From Peptostreptococcaceae bacterium (lineage in GTDB: Bacteria; Bacillota; Clostridia; Peptostreptococcales; Acidaminobacteraceae), in NCBI GenBank assembly GCA_027064135.1, contig JAMOQG010000007.1, forward strand, positions 1-64,000: a stretch of DNA of 64,000 bases. Direction: 5' to 3'. The translations under genes were made by a program, and so were the position numbers. The notes beneath the pieces were generated by a model that ran no database searches, was not told where the DNA came from, and was given only the letters and a program-made list of their open reading frames with translations. Below, piece after piece: positions 9,228 through 16,989 of this stretch (its first letter is position 1; the number at the start of each line of letters is the position of its first letter).

Positions 9228-10536
9228 GATATTGATAGTAGATGATGAAAGTGAATTTAGAAAAGTTTTATCTAAAATTTTAACAGCTAAATCTTATTCA
9301 GTTGATACTGCAGAAAATGCGAGTGATGCATTAAAAAAAATATATGAAAAAAATTATGATTTAGTTTTAACAGATTTAGTAATGAATGAAATGAGTGGAA
9401 TTGAACTTCTAAATAAAATTAAAGGATATAATAAATCTTTAGAAGTTATAATTGTAACAGGATATGGATCAATTAACAATGCTGTAGATGCAATGAAAAA
9501 AGGAGCATTTTCATATTATATTAAAAGTAATTCTCCTGAAGAATTATTAGCTGATATTGGAAAAATTCAAGAATCAATTGAAGTAGAAAAACAATATTCA
9601 GGTGAAACTTTTACTGGCGGAAAATTTATGCTTGAAACAAAAAGCAAAGTATTTAAAAAAATGTTGAAGATTGCAAAAAAGGCTTCAAGGAGTAATGTAA
9701 ATATTTTAATATTAGGAGAATCTGGTGTTGGAAAAGAAGTAATTGCAGAGTATATTCATGAAAACAGTAAAAGATCAGATGAATTGTTTATGCCTATTAA
9801 TTGTCACGCATATTCAAAAAATATTTTAGAATCAGAATTATTTGGACATGAAAAAGGATCTTTTACAGGCGCAATTGGGCAAAAAATCGGGAAATTTGAA
9901 ATTGCAAACAAGGGTACTGTTTTCCTTGATGAAATTGGTGAACTTTCAATGGATATGCAAGTGAAATTATTAAGAGTTATTGATACAAAAACAATTGAAA
10001 GAGTTGGTGGAGCATCAAGTATTAAGTTGGATTTTAGGTTGATTTCTGCAACAAACAGAGATTTATTGAACACTGATAGCGATATATTTAGATCGGATTT
10101 ATTTTATCGTATAAGTACAATTGTTTTAAAGGTTCCTTCTTTGAGAGAAAGAAAATGTGATTTGCCTAAATTGATAGATTTTTTTATTGGAAAATCATCA
10201 AAAGAATTAGGAATTGAAATTAAAAAAATTGATAAAAATGTAATTGACTATTTATTTGATTATGATTTCCTTGGTAATATTAGGGAATTAAAAAATATTA
10301 TTGAAAGATTAGTGGTATTATCTGAAGACGGAATAATAAATAAAGATACTCTTTTTGTTGAAGACAGAATAGATGATGAAAAAACAAAAAGTTTAAAGGA
10401 ATTCAGAAATAGCGTTGAATCAAAATATATTAAAAAAATTATTAGTGATTGCAGTGGAAATATTACTGAAGCTGCTAAAATTTTAAATATTAGCAGAAGA
10501 CAGTTATATAATAAAATTAATGATTATAATTTATAA
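9208..10536 (+). CDS. NtrC-family response regulator (sigma-54 activator)
   Basis: Partner of the upstream kinase. The receiver domain (residues 7-120) has the acidic pair D12-D13, phospho-acceptor D56 in VLTDLVM, and the switch Lys in YIKS. The AAA+ domain (about 145-375) has Walker A GESGVGKE, the sigma-54 contact loop as GSFTGA (family consensus GAFTGA), Walker B VFLDEIGEL, and the arginine-rich FRSDLFYRI segment. The C-terminus is a Fis-type helix-turn-helix (ITEAAKILNISRRQLYNKI). The start is GTG at 9208, 6 bases behind AAGGAG. This protein needs sigma-54 promoters, and the best one in view lies upstream of the symporter gene at 11723, the likely target. Confidence 0.94.
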   Translation: MKNCEFKILIVDDESEFRKVLSKILTAKSYSVDTAENASDALKKIYEKNYDLVLTDLVMNEMSGIELLNKIKGYNKSLEVIIVTGYGSINNAVDAMKKGAFSYYIKSNSPEELLADIGKIQESIEVEKQYSGETFTGGKFMLETKSKVFKKMLKIAKKASRSNVNILILGESGVGKEVIAEYIHENSKRSDELFMPINCHAYSKNILESELFGHEKGSFTGAIGQKIGKFEIANKGTVFLDEIGELSMDMQVKLLRVIDTKTIERVGGASSIKLDFRLISATNRDLLNTDSDIFRSDLFYRISTIVLKVPSLRERKCDLPKLIDFFIGKSSKELGIEIKKIDKNVIDYLFDYDFLGNIRELKNIIERLVVLSEDGIINKDTLFVEDRIDDEKTKSLKEFRNSVESKYIKKIISDCSGNITEAAKILNISRRQLYNKINDYNL

Positions 10537-10560
10537 ATCAGTTTAGTCTAAGGGGGAGCA

Positions 10561-11562
10561 ATGAAAAAAATATTATTTATTTCTACAGGTGGTACAATAG
10601 TTTCATCAGATAATGGTGAAGGCTTTGAACCTTATTATAGCGTTGATAAGTTAATAAATTCAATAAACAAAAATGAAGAGTGTATTATTGATGGAGTTTT
10701 ATTAATGAATATTGACAGTTCAAATATGAATCCAAAACATTGGATTGAAATTGCTAAAGCAATAGGTGATAATTATGAAAAATATGATTCTTTTATAGTA
10801 TCGCATGGAACTGATACTATGGCATATACTTCGTCTGCACTTGCTTATATGTTGAGGGGTTTAGATAAACCGGTGATTATAACAGGAGCACAACATTCAA
10901 TTGAAGAAACGTATACTGATGCAATTCAAAATTTAAATGATGCTTTGCTATTTGCAATGCAAGATATCGCAGGTGTTTATGTATCATTTGATGGAAAATT
11001 AATAAATGGCACGCGTGCAATAAAAATGAAAACTATGAGCTATGATGCATTTAAAAGTATCAATTATCCTTATGTTGCAAATGTAAAATATGGTGCTATT
11101 AGATTTGACAGTAGTTTGAATGAATTAACTAATATAAATAATAAAAAATTTGAACCTTGCTATAAACTTAATTCGAATATAATAATTATAAAATTATTTC
11201 CTGGAATTAAGCCTTCAATATTTGATTATGCAATGGATAATTATGATGGTGTGATTATTGAAAGTTTTGGGATTGGTGGAGTTCCATTTAGTGAATTAGA
11301 TATTCATGATAAAGTAAAACAATTGACAAGTAATGGTATTACGGTAGTAATAACTACACAGTGTTTTGAAGAAGGAGTAGATTTAAGTATTTATCAAGTA
11401 GGTAAAAAATTGATGAATGATAATATTATATTTGCAGGTGATATGAATACTGAGGCAATCGTACCTAAATTAATGTGTTCAATAGGTAGATTTAAAACTT
11501 TTGAAGAAAGAAAAGAATTTTTTGAAAAGCCAATGCAAGATGATATCAAAAGAATTCTGTGA
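10561..11562 (+). CDS. ansA: L-asparaginase, cytoplasmic type I
   Basis: Hydrolyses L-asparagine to aspartate and ammonium. The two catalytic threonine motifs are present: ISTGGTI near residue 10 and SHGTDTMAYT near residue 84. ITGAQ and the C-terminal FGIGGVPF and TQCFEEGVDLSIYQVG segments follow the AnsA fold. The protein has 333 residues and no signal peptide, which fits the cytoplasmic low-affinity type. It lies 24 bp behind the response regulator gene with a GGGGGAG ribosome site and no promoter of its own, so it is cotranscribed with the two-component genes. This links the sensor to amide or amino-acid nitrogen use. Confidence 0.93.
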   Translation: MKKILFISTGGTIVSSDNGEGFEPYYSVDKLINSINKNEECIIDGVLLMNIDSSNMNPKHWIEIAKAIGDNYEKYDSFIVSHGTDTMAYTSSALAYMLRGLDKPVIITGAQHSIEETYTDAIQNLNDALLFAMQDIAGVYVSFDGKLINGTRAIKMKTMSYDAFKSINYPYVANVKYGAIRFDSSLNELTNINNKKFEPCYKLNSNIIIIKLFPGIKPSIFDYAMDNYDGVIIESFGIGGVPFSELDIHDKVKQLTSNGITVVITTQCFEEGVDLSIYQVGKKLMNDNIIFAGDMNTEAIVPKLMCSIGRFKTFEERKEFFEKPMQDDIKRIL

Positions 11563-11566
11563 AGAA

Positions 11567-11636
11567 AATTGCACACAATTGAAAAAATGTTCACAAGATG
11601 TTGAAGTTTATTACAGAATGTTAATGATTTCAACGT
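11567..11636. promoter_or_regulatory. possible upstream activator sites for the sigma-54 regulator
   Basis: Two inverted repeats lie just upstream of the sigma-54 promoter. One is AATTG-CACA-CAATT at 11567-11580. The other is a pair of GTTGAA/TTCAAC arms at 11600-11605 and 11629-11634, whose flanks also match in part (9 of 11 positions). Enhancer sites for NtrC-type regulators sit in such a place, but no consensus is known for this protein, so the assignment is inferred from position and symmetry. Confidence 0.35.
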
Positions 11637-11643
11637 TTTTTTT

Positions 11644-11659
11644 TGGAATGAAACGTGCA
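11644..11659 (+). promoter_or_regulatory. sigma-54 (-24/-12) promoter of the symporter gene
   Basis: TGGAATG at 11644-11650 and GTGCA at 11655-11659 give the invariant GG-N10-GC spacing (GG 11645-11646, GC 11657-11658) and match most of the TGGCACG-N4-TTGCA consensus. It lies 64 bp upstream of the TTG start, with transcription expected near 11670. No sigma-A boxes of comparable quality were seen in this gap. Confidence 0.7.
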
Positions 11660-11722
11660 TTGTAATATATTTGTAATAATTGTTGTTTTATTGGAAGTAT
11701 TAGAAAAAAAGGAGTGGTTTAT

Positions 11723-13180
11723 TTGTTAACAAACATTGTTGATTTTTTAAACGGAATTATTTGGAGTATGCCTTTAATTTTTGCATGCTTGGGCGTAGGA
11801 TTATGGTTTTCAGTAAAATCTAGATTCTTACAGGTAAGACATATTAAACATATGGTAAAAATTATGCTTAATAATGAAGATTCAGATGAAGGAGTTTCTT
11901 CTTTCCAAGCATTGGCTATTTCGATTTCTGGTCGTGTTGGTACTGGTAATATTGCCGGCGTTGCTACTGCAATAGCTTTAGGTGGACCTGGTGCTATGTT
12001 CTGGATGTGGCTAATTGCATTCTTAGGTGCTGGATCTTCATATGTTGAATCAGTATTGGCTCAAATTTACAAAGTTAAGCAAGATGGCGAATATAGAGGT
12101 GGACCTGCTTACTATATTGAAAAAGGTTTAGGAATTAAATGGTATGCTGTAGTATTTGCAATAGCTACTATAGTTGCTGCAGGATTATTGTTACCATCTG
12201 TACAAGCAAATTCAATTGCTTCAAGTATGAATGCAGCATTTAATATCCCTCAATGGGTTACTGGTGTTGGAGTTGCTGGTGTTTTAGCACTTATCATATT
12301 TGGTGGAGTTAAGAGAATCGCTAAGTTTGCTGAAGTTGTTGTTCCATTTATGGCAATAATTTATATTCTTGTTGCTCTTTATGTAATTTTAGCTAATGCT
12401 TCTATGATTCCTAGTATGTTTGCATTAATTTTCAAATCTGCATTTGGTGCTGAGCAAGCGTATGCTGGTATTTTTGGTGCTATGGTTAAAATTGGTGTTA
12501 AAAGAGGTATTTACTCAAATGAAGCTGCTCAAGGAACTTGTCCTCATGCTGCTGCTGCTGCTGAAGTAGATCACCCTGCATCTCAAGGTTTAGTTCAAGC
12601 ATTTGGTGTTTATATTGATACATTATTTATTTGTACTGCAACTGGTTTAATGATATTAATTACTGGTATGTATAATGTTCAAGATGGTGCTGGTGGATAT
12701 ATTGTTGAAAACTTACCAGGCGTAGAAATTGGACCTGGATATACTCAACACGCTGTTGAAGCTGTTATACCTGGATTTGGTGGAGCATTCGTTGCATTTG
12801 CATTATTATTCTTTGCATTTACAACATTGTTAGCTTATTACTATATGGCAGAAACAAACGTTGCTTATCTTAAAGAAAAGCTTGGTGTTGGTGAATGGAC
12901 AATGTACGCATTGAAATTTGCGATCATTTTCTCTACTTATTTTGGAACTGTAAAAACTGCTGCTTTAGCATGGGGTATTGCAGATATAGGTGTTGGAATG
13001 ATGGCATGGTTAAATATTATAGCAATAATCTTATTACACAAACCTGCTTTTGAAGCTTTAAAAGATTACGAAGATCAATTAAAGGCTGGAATAGAAGTAC
13101 CAGTTTATGATTCAAGTAAATTAGAAGTTAAAGGTGCAGATTTCTGGGATGGATATAAAGGAAGAAAAAAAGCTATATAA
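11723..13180 (+). CDS. alanine/glycine:cation symporter (AgcS family)
   Basis: Sodium- or proton-coupled uptake of alanine, glycine or a related small neutral amino acid across the cytoplasmic membrane. The protein has about 485 residues with about 11 predicted membrane helices. Family landmarks include LAISISGRVGTGNIAGVATAIALGG, GPAYYIEKGLG, and the late segment with NEAAQGTCPHAAAAAEVDHPASQGLVQ. The ORF opens at GTG 11714, but that codon lies inside the AAAGGAG ribosome site; TTG at 11723 is 8 bases away and is preferred. Codon use is visibly richer in G/C third positions than in its neighbours, which suggests high expression. The sigma-54 promoter upstream and the adjacent NtrC-type regulator indicate induction by the sensed ligand. 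Confidence 0.93.
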   Translation: MLTNIVDFLNGIIWSMPLIFACLGVGLWFSVKSRFLQVRHIKHMVKIMLNNEDSDEGVSSFQALAISISGRVGTGNIAGVATAIALGGPGAMFWMWLIAFLGAGSSYVESVLAQIYKVKQDGEYRGGPAYYIEKGLGIKWYAVVFAIATIVAAGLLLPSVQANSIASSMNAAFNIPQWVTGVGVAGVLALIIFGGVKRIAKFAEVVVPFMAIIYILVALYVILANASMIPSMFALIFKSAFGAEQAYAGIFGAMVKIGVKRGIYSNEAAQGTCPHAAAAAEVDHPASQGLVQAFGVYIDTLFICTATGLMILITGMYNVQDGAGGYIVENLPGVEIGPGYTQHAVEAVIPGFGGAFVAFALLFFAFTTLLAYYYMAETNVAYLKEKLGVGEWTMYALKFAIIFSTYFGTVKTAALAWGIADIGVGMMAWLNIIAIILLHKPAFEALKDYEDQLKAGIEVPVYDSSKLEVKGADFWDGYKGRKKAI

Positions 13181-13193
13181 TAAAAATATTAAG

Positions 13194-13225
13194 AAAAGGA
13201 TTCTATTGTGGAATCCTTTTTTTTT
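13194..13225 (+). terminator. terminator after the symporter gene
   Basis: A perfect 10-bp stem (AAAAGGATTC 13194-13203, GAATCCTTTT 13211-13220) with a 7-nt loop and a T tract. Confidence 0.92.
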
Positions 13226-13247
13226 GCATTTAAAAGTCTGCTAGTAA

Positions 13248-13276
13248 TTGACATAAAAGTTTAAAAATATTATAAT
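13248..13276 (+). promoter_or_regulatory. consensus sigma-A promoter of the binding-protein gene
   Basis: TTGACA (13248-13253), exactly 17 bp, TATAAT (13271-13276). Both hexamers are perfect, so strong constitutive expression is expected unless repressed. Confidence 0.9.
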
Positions 13277-13308
13277 TTAGATATTGATGAAAATACGGGG
13301 GAGTATTA

Positions 13309-15024
13309 ATGAATAAAAAGAAATTTATTTTAATTATAATAATTGTTTTCTCATTATTTATTATTGCGTGTAGTGACACTAAAACAAATAAAGCTTCTGA
13401 AGATGAGAAAAAAATTGAAAATGATAAAACTGAATATGTTAAAGATGCTGAAATTGAAAATAAATTTATTAATATAGGTCTTAAAAGAGGAAATATTTTA
13501 AAAGTTGCAACTACTTCAATGGAAGGAAATTTTAATCCAATAGCATATAATTCGATATATGATTCGTGGATCTCTAAAATGGTTTTTGATTCGCTAATTG
13601 ATTTTGATGAAAATGGATTAGTAAATGATAAAGGAATTGCTAAATATTTTGAGATATCTGAAGATAAAACTACATATATATTTCATTTAAGAGAAGGTGT
13701 TATGTTTCATGATGGAATAGAACTAACAGCTAAGGATGTTGAATTTACCTATTATACTTTGGCTGATCCAAGTTATGATTTTTCAAGGAATTCTGAAATT
13801 TCAGATATTACGGGAGTTAAAGAATATACAAATGGTGAAACTGATAAAATCACTGGAATCAAAGTGATTGATGATTATACTATTTCATTTACGATTAAAG
13901 AGCCAAATGTGAAAAAAATTAATGAATTTGCATATGGAATTATGCCAATGCATTATTATTCATATAAGAATTTTGATGAATTTAAATTACTTGTTGATAA
14001 ACCAATAGGAACAGGAATTATGAAATTCAAAAGATATGTTAAAGGAAAAAGTGTTGAACTTATAAAAAATAAGGATTATTATGGTATTAATGCAAAAGTA
14101 GATGGCGTTGTAATAGAAATAATACCTTTAGAATCACAAGTATTTGCATTGACTTCTGGTGAAGTGGATATATGTAATCCAGAAGCTAATCTGAGTAATT
14201 ATGAAATTATGAAAAATTCAAAAATTATAAATATTCAAGAATTTATTGATAATTCGTTTAGGTATATTGGTTTCAATTTAAGGCTTGAAAAATTTGCAGA
14301 TAAAAATATAAGACAGGCATTAGCATACGCTTTAAGATTAGATGATTTTATTGAAATGCAATGGGAAGGTTTTGCTAGACATTGTTATTCTCCAGTTTCT
14401 CCTATTTCATGGGCTGCACCTGATATTAATGAATTAAATAAGTATGAGTATAATATTGAAAAAGCTAAAAAAATGTTAAAAGATGCTGGTTGGGAAAAAA
14501 ATGCTGATGGAAAATTAATGAAAAATAATGAGGTGTTTACCATTACTTGGACCATTTATAAGGAAGCAGAATGGTCATTGAATTTATTAAATACCGCAAA
14601 AAACAATTGGGGAGAATTGGGAATTGAAGTTATACCTAACGTTATGGAATTTAATGAAGTCGTAAATGAAGTGTTTCATAAACAAAACTTTGAAATTTTC
14701 AATATGAGGTGGGTATTATCATCAGATCCTGATCCTTATGAGTTTTTTTATTCAAAAAATGATGAATATGGTAAATTTAATGCCGTTGGATTTCATAATG
14801 ATAAAGCAGATAAAATAATTTTAGATGCGAGAAAAGAATATGATAAAGAAAAGAGAATTAAATTATATCAAGAATGGGCAAAACTTGCAAATGACGAACT
14901 TCCATATATATATATTTCAATTGGTACTACAATTTGGGGAGTTAATGATAGAGTGAAGAATATTAAATTAGGGCCATATTCAGATTGGGTTTATAATTTA
15001 GATAAAATAGAATTAGAGTATTAA
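13309..15024 (+). CDS. peptide ABC transporter substrate-binding lipoprotein (SBP_bac_5), orphan
   Basis: Extracellular, lipid-anchored receptor of the DppA/OppA class. A lipoprotein signal ends at the lipobox FIIAC with Cys21, followed by a Lys/Glu-rich linker. The mature protein has the family 5 signature region YIFHLREGVMFHDGIELTAKDVEFTY, then NIRQALAYALRLDDFI and the late KRIKLYQEWAKLANDELPYIYI. The 571-residue length is normal. No permease or ATPase gene adjoins it; a strong promoter and terminator isolate it, so it must share a transporter encoded elsewhere or act as a sensor or chaperone-like binder. The class is certain. The ligand, probably a peptide, cannot be read. Confidence 0.92.
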   Translation: MNKKKFILIIIIVFSLFIIACSDTKTNKASEDEKKIENDKTEYVKDAEIENKFINIGLKRGNILKVATTSMEGNFNPIAYNSIYDSWISKMVFDSLIDFDENGLVNDKGIAKYFEISEDKTTYIFHLREGVMFHDGIELTAKDVEFTYYTLADPSYDFSRNSEISDITGVKEYTNGETDKITGIKVIDDYTISFTIKEPNVKKINEFAYGIMPMHYYSYKNFDEFKLLVDKPIGTGIMKFKRYVKGKSVELIKNKDYYGINAKVDGVVIEIIPLESQVFALTSGEVDICNPEANLSNYEIMKNSKIINIQEFIDNSFRYIGFNLRLEKFADKNIRQALAYALRLDDFIEMQWEGFARHCYSPVSPISWAAPDINELNKYEYNIEKAKKMLKDAGWEKNADGKLMKNNEVFTITWTIYKEAEWSLNLLNTAKNNWGELGIEVIPNVMEFNEVVNEVFHKQNFEIFNMRWVLSSDPDPYEFFYSKNDEYGKFNAVGFHNDKADKIILDARKEYDKEKRIKLYQEWAKLANDELPYIYISIGTTIWGVNDRVKNIKLGPYSDWVYNLDKIELEY

Positions 15025-15063
15025 TAGTTTGATTTATAAAAATAAATCAAACTATTTTTTTTT
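15023..15063 (+). terminator. terminator after the binding-protein gene
   Basis: A perfect 15-bp stem (15023-15037 with 15042-15056) has an AAAA loop and is followed by T8. The last T bases overlap the stop codon of the convergent hydrolase gene. Confidence 0.93.
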
Positions 15064-15940
15064 ACAAAACTATTTTTTTTGAGTCTGTTAGAATGACATT
15101 ATATTTTGAAGAAAGCATTTTAAATTCAATATCTGTTTTTTCTTCATAACCTTGAATTGAAGTGGTACAATCTTCTAAAACTAATATGTTTGAATTGAAA
15201 TTATCAAATTGATAGAATTCGCATAATTGTTTTATACTTTCAAGAACACAGTGAGATTTTGCTTCTCCTGCAACTATAATATTCTCGTAATGTCCGTACG
15301 CAGCGGAAAGTGTTGAACTTAATTTCAAATTAGAATATTCTTCTCTGAAAATACCATACATTTCTGATAACGGATTGGAGCCTTTTGTAATTTTTTCGAC
15401 TTTCTTTTTAGTTACAAGGCTAAAATAAGAGAGCATATTTTCAAGATTAGGTTCAATGTTATGCCCATAAGTTCCTAAAATACAATGATATGGCCAAATC
15501 ACTAAGTCCTTATTCATTTTATTTAAATGTTTAACATAAAGTTCGCTTTGTTTTTTATGAAATAGTGGTTTGAATTTTGAATCTGATTTAATTATAGAAT
15601 AATAATCTGGATGATTTCCATCTGAATCTTGCCACCATGATTGATAAAAAATTTGAGTATAACTATGTGTATCTAATGATACTTTAATTTTATCAATTTT
15701 TTTAAGATTATTATGTATAAAAGAAATTAAATTAAGCATATCATTTCTCGCTCCTTTTACAGGAAGCGAACCATCTTCCATAAAATCGTTTTGCGGATCG
15801 ATAATTAATAAAAGATTTTTGTGATTGTTTTTTAGCGATGTTTCTTCGTATAAAAATTCATTAATATTACAGGTGTATTTGTTTATTGATTGGTAAGGGA
15901 AACCAACTGAATCCGAATCGATGATTTTATTTAAGTTCAT
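15062..15940 (-). CDS. cysteine hydrolase, isochorismatase/nicotinamidase superfamily
   Basis: Alpha/beta cysteine hydrolase (PF00857). The Asp of the triad is in LLIIDPQNDFMEDGSLPVKGA. A Lys lies in the ITKGSNP region, and the nucleophilic Cys is in VAGEAKSHCVLESI. The metal-site-like D-x-H (LDTHSY) and WPYHCILGTYG segments are closest to nicotinamidase-like members. At 292 residues it is longer than typical nicotinamidases (about 180-210), with about 30 extra N-terminal residues and an insert in the middle. I start at ATG 15940, 8 bases behind AAAGGAG, because the GTG at 15949 is part of that site. A minus-strand TATAAT is at 15978-15973. The substrate (nicotinamide, carbamoyl compound or other) is not determined. 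Confidence 0.85.
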   Translation of the reverse strand: MNLNKIIDSDSVGFPYQSINKYTCNINEFLYEETSLKNNHKNLLLIIDPQNDFMEDGSLPVKGARNDMLNLISFIHNNLKKIDKIKVSLDTHSYTQIFYQSWWQDSDGNHPDYYSIIKSDSKFKPLFHKKQSELYVKHLNKMNKDLVIWPYHCILGTYGHNIEPNLENMLSYFSLVTKKKVEKITKGSNPLSEMYGIFREEYSNLKLSSTLSAAYGHYENIIVAGEAKSHCVLESIKQLCEFYQFDNFNSNILVLEDCTTSIQGYEEKTDIEFKMLSSKYNVILTDSKKIVL

Positions 15941-16198
15941 AAGTATCACTCCTTTTATGTATTCGTATTAGCATTATATCAGAAGAAAAAATATTATTAA
16001 GTGAACCACACCAACCAAATAAGATATTTAGTTGGTGTTTCTTTTCAAGACTTCGTATACGTTGTAGCAGTATAGTACTAGCTTGATTTAAGTGTAGTTT
16101 GGTAATTAAGTTTTTGCACCTGTTAATACAGGCAACCCTTATACACTAGGGTAGTCCACATACCCATTATACTCCAGAGTACTATCAATTCACCTTGT

Positions 16199-16222
16199 CC
16201 GTTACCAATTAATTGGTAACGG
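16199..16222. repeat. perfect 24-bp palindrome inside the structured element
   Basis: The 12-base arm CCGTTACCAATT is followed directly by its exact complement, ending at 16222. It is one of the longest uninterrupted palindromes I found, and it lies in the centre of the element at 16001-16460. Confidence 0.9.
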
Positions 16223-16357
16223 AATACATTTAGAAGCTCATGCTTTGAATATTTTACTTGATCAAAAACTAATGATCAAAACTTCATATATTCACTTGCC
16301 GTTTAACAAGGCGTGGATTCCTTTTAATTAGAATATACTTTAAACCTTGTTAAGGAT

Positions 16358-16385
16358 ATTATATCACATGTTCTTCTTTGAACAA
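16358..16385 (-). promoter_or_regulatory. candidate minus-strand promoter inside the structured element
   Basis: Read on the minus strand, TTGTTC (16385-16380), 16-bp spacer ending in TGTGA, TATAAT (16363-16358). It overlaps an imperfect hairpin whose arms are CACTTGTTC and GAACATGTG. Confidence 0.5.
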
Positions 16386-16493
16386 GTGTTTATTGATGAA
16401 AGACCGTCTAAATTCATCTCCACCCAATGCATAGCTTCGATGGAATGTTCTTTAGACAATTAATAAAAAAACAAAACAAAATGCATATTATAT

Positions 16494-16522
16494 TTGTAAA
16501 AAAAAATATAATATGGTATAAT
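16494..16522 (+). promoter_or_regulatory. promoter of the 133-aa membrane protein gene
   Basis: TTGTAA (16494-16499), 17-bp A-rich spacer ending TGG, TATAAT (16517-16522). Confidence 0.7.
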
Positions 16523-16544
16523 AACGATGCAAAAGGAGAGTGTT

Positions 16545-16946
16545 ATGAATGATATCAATAAAACTATAAACTATGCAGTACTAGTATCATATATTGTGTT
16601 TGTTGTTATATACGAATATATATCTATATTGAATTTTTATGATTTAAAAAATATTGAATTCTATAATATTATAAATATCTTTGTATCTAATTTTTTGTTT
16701 ATTGGAATGTCAATTATTATTCTTTTAAAATATAAAAAGAGTTTTATACAAAGTATTATAAATTTATTTCTTCTAGTTTCAGTCGTGATAGATTTTATGA
16801 TTTATATAAACATGAATAGATTATATCCATATTCAATATATTTGGTTATTCTAATATTAATAATTAAAATTTTAATTGTTGTTTTTAAGACGATTGAAAT
16901 AATTCTTTATAGAAGAAAATTTAAAAGAAAAAAACAAGGTATATAA
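16545..16946 (+). CDS. small integral membrane protein of unknown function
   Basis: The 133 residues contain four predicted membrane helices (about residues 9-27, 40-58, 68-88 and 94-115) and end in a strongly basic tail (RRKFKRKKQ), which should face the cytoplasm. I see no catalytic or transport motif and do not recognise the family. The open frame extends upstream to ATG 16527, but an AAAGGAG site at 16532-16538 points to ATG 16545. It has its own promoter and shares a bidirectional terminator with ychF. It could be a colonisation-type or lineage-specific membrane protein; no function is claimed. Confidence 0.65.
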   Translation: MNDINKTINYAVLVSYIVFVVIYEYISILNFYDLKNIEFYNIINIFVSNFLFIGMSIIILLKYKKSFIQSIINLFLLVSVVIDFMIYINMNRLYPYSIYLVILILIIKILIVVFKTIEIILYRRKFKRKKQGI

Positions 16947-16951
16947 AAACA

Positions 16952-16979
16952 AAAAAACTGAAGAAATCTTCAGTTTTTT
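16952..16979. terminator. bidirectional terminator
   Basis: A perfect 12-bp stem (AAAAAACTGAAG 16952-16963, CTTCAGTTTTTT 16968-16979) with an AAAT loop. It lies between the convergent membrane protein and ychF genes and serves both. Confidence 0.93.
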
Positions 16980-16989
16980 GTTTTTATTA

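Larger units (their letters stand above)
16001..16460 (-). other. highly structured non-coding element, candidate ncRNA or IS200/IS605-derived miniature element
   Basis: There is no open frame of note over about 450 bp, and G+C is clearly higher than in the surroundings. It is bounded by hairpins: ACACCAAC/GTTGGTGT at 16008-16038 on one side and TTTAGAC/GTCTAAA at 16451-16457 and 16406-16412 on the other. Between them lie a perfect 24-bp palindrome (16199-16222), a 9-bp inverted repeat (16303-16311 with 16345-16353), ACCCT/AGGGT and CCTG/CAGG stems, and TGATCA repeats. A minus-strand promoter (TTGTTC, 16 bp, TATAAT at 16363-16358) would start RNA at about 16351, at the outer arm of the 9-bp stem. 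I could not match it to tmRNA, RNase P, SRP, 6S, a group I or II intron or a known riboswitch. Confidence 0.55.

Noticed and set aside
16001-16460. Group I or group II intron, tmRNA, RNase P or SRP RNA
   Set aside because: I looked for the group I core elements, the domain V hairpin, the tmRNA tag and CCA end, and the RNase P GAGGAAAGUCC motif, and found none on either strand. Short chance matches such as TAGTCC were not supported by partner strands.
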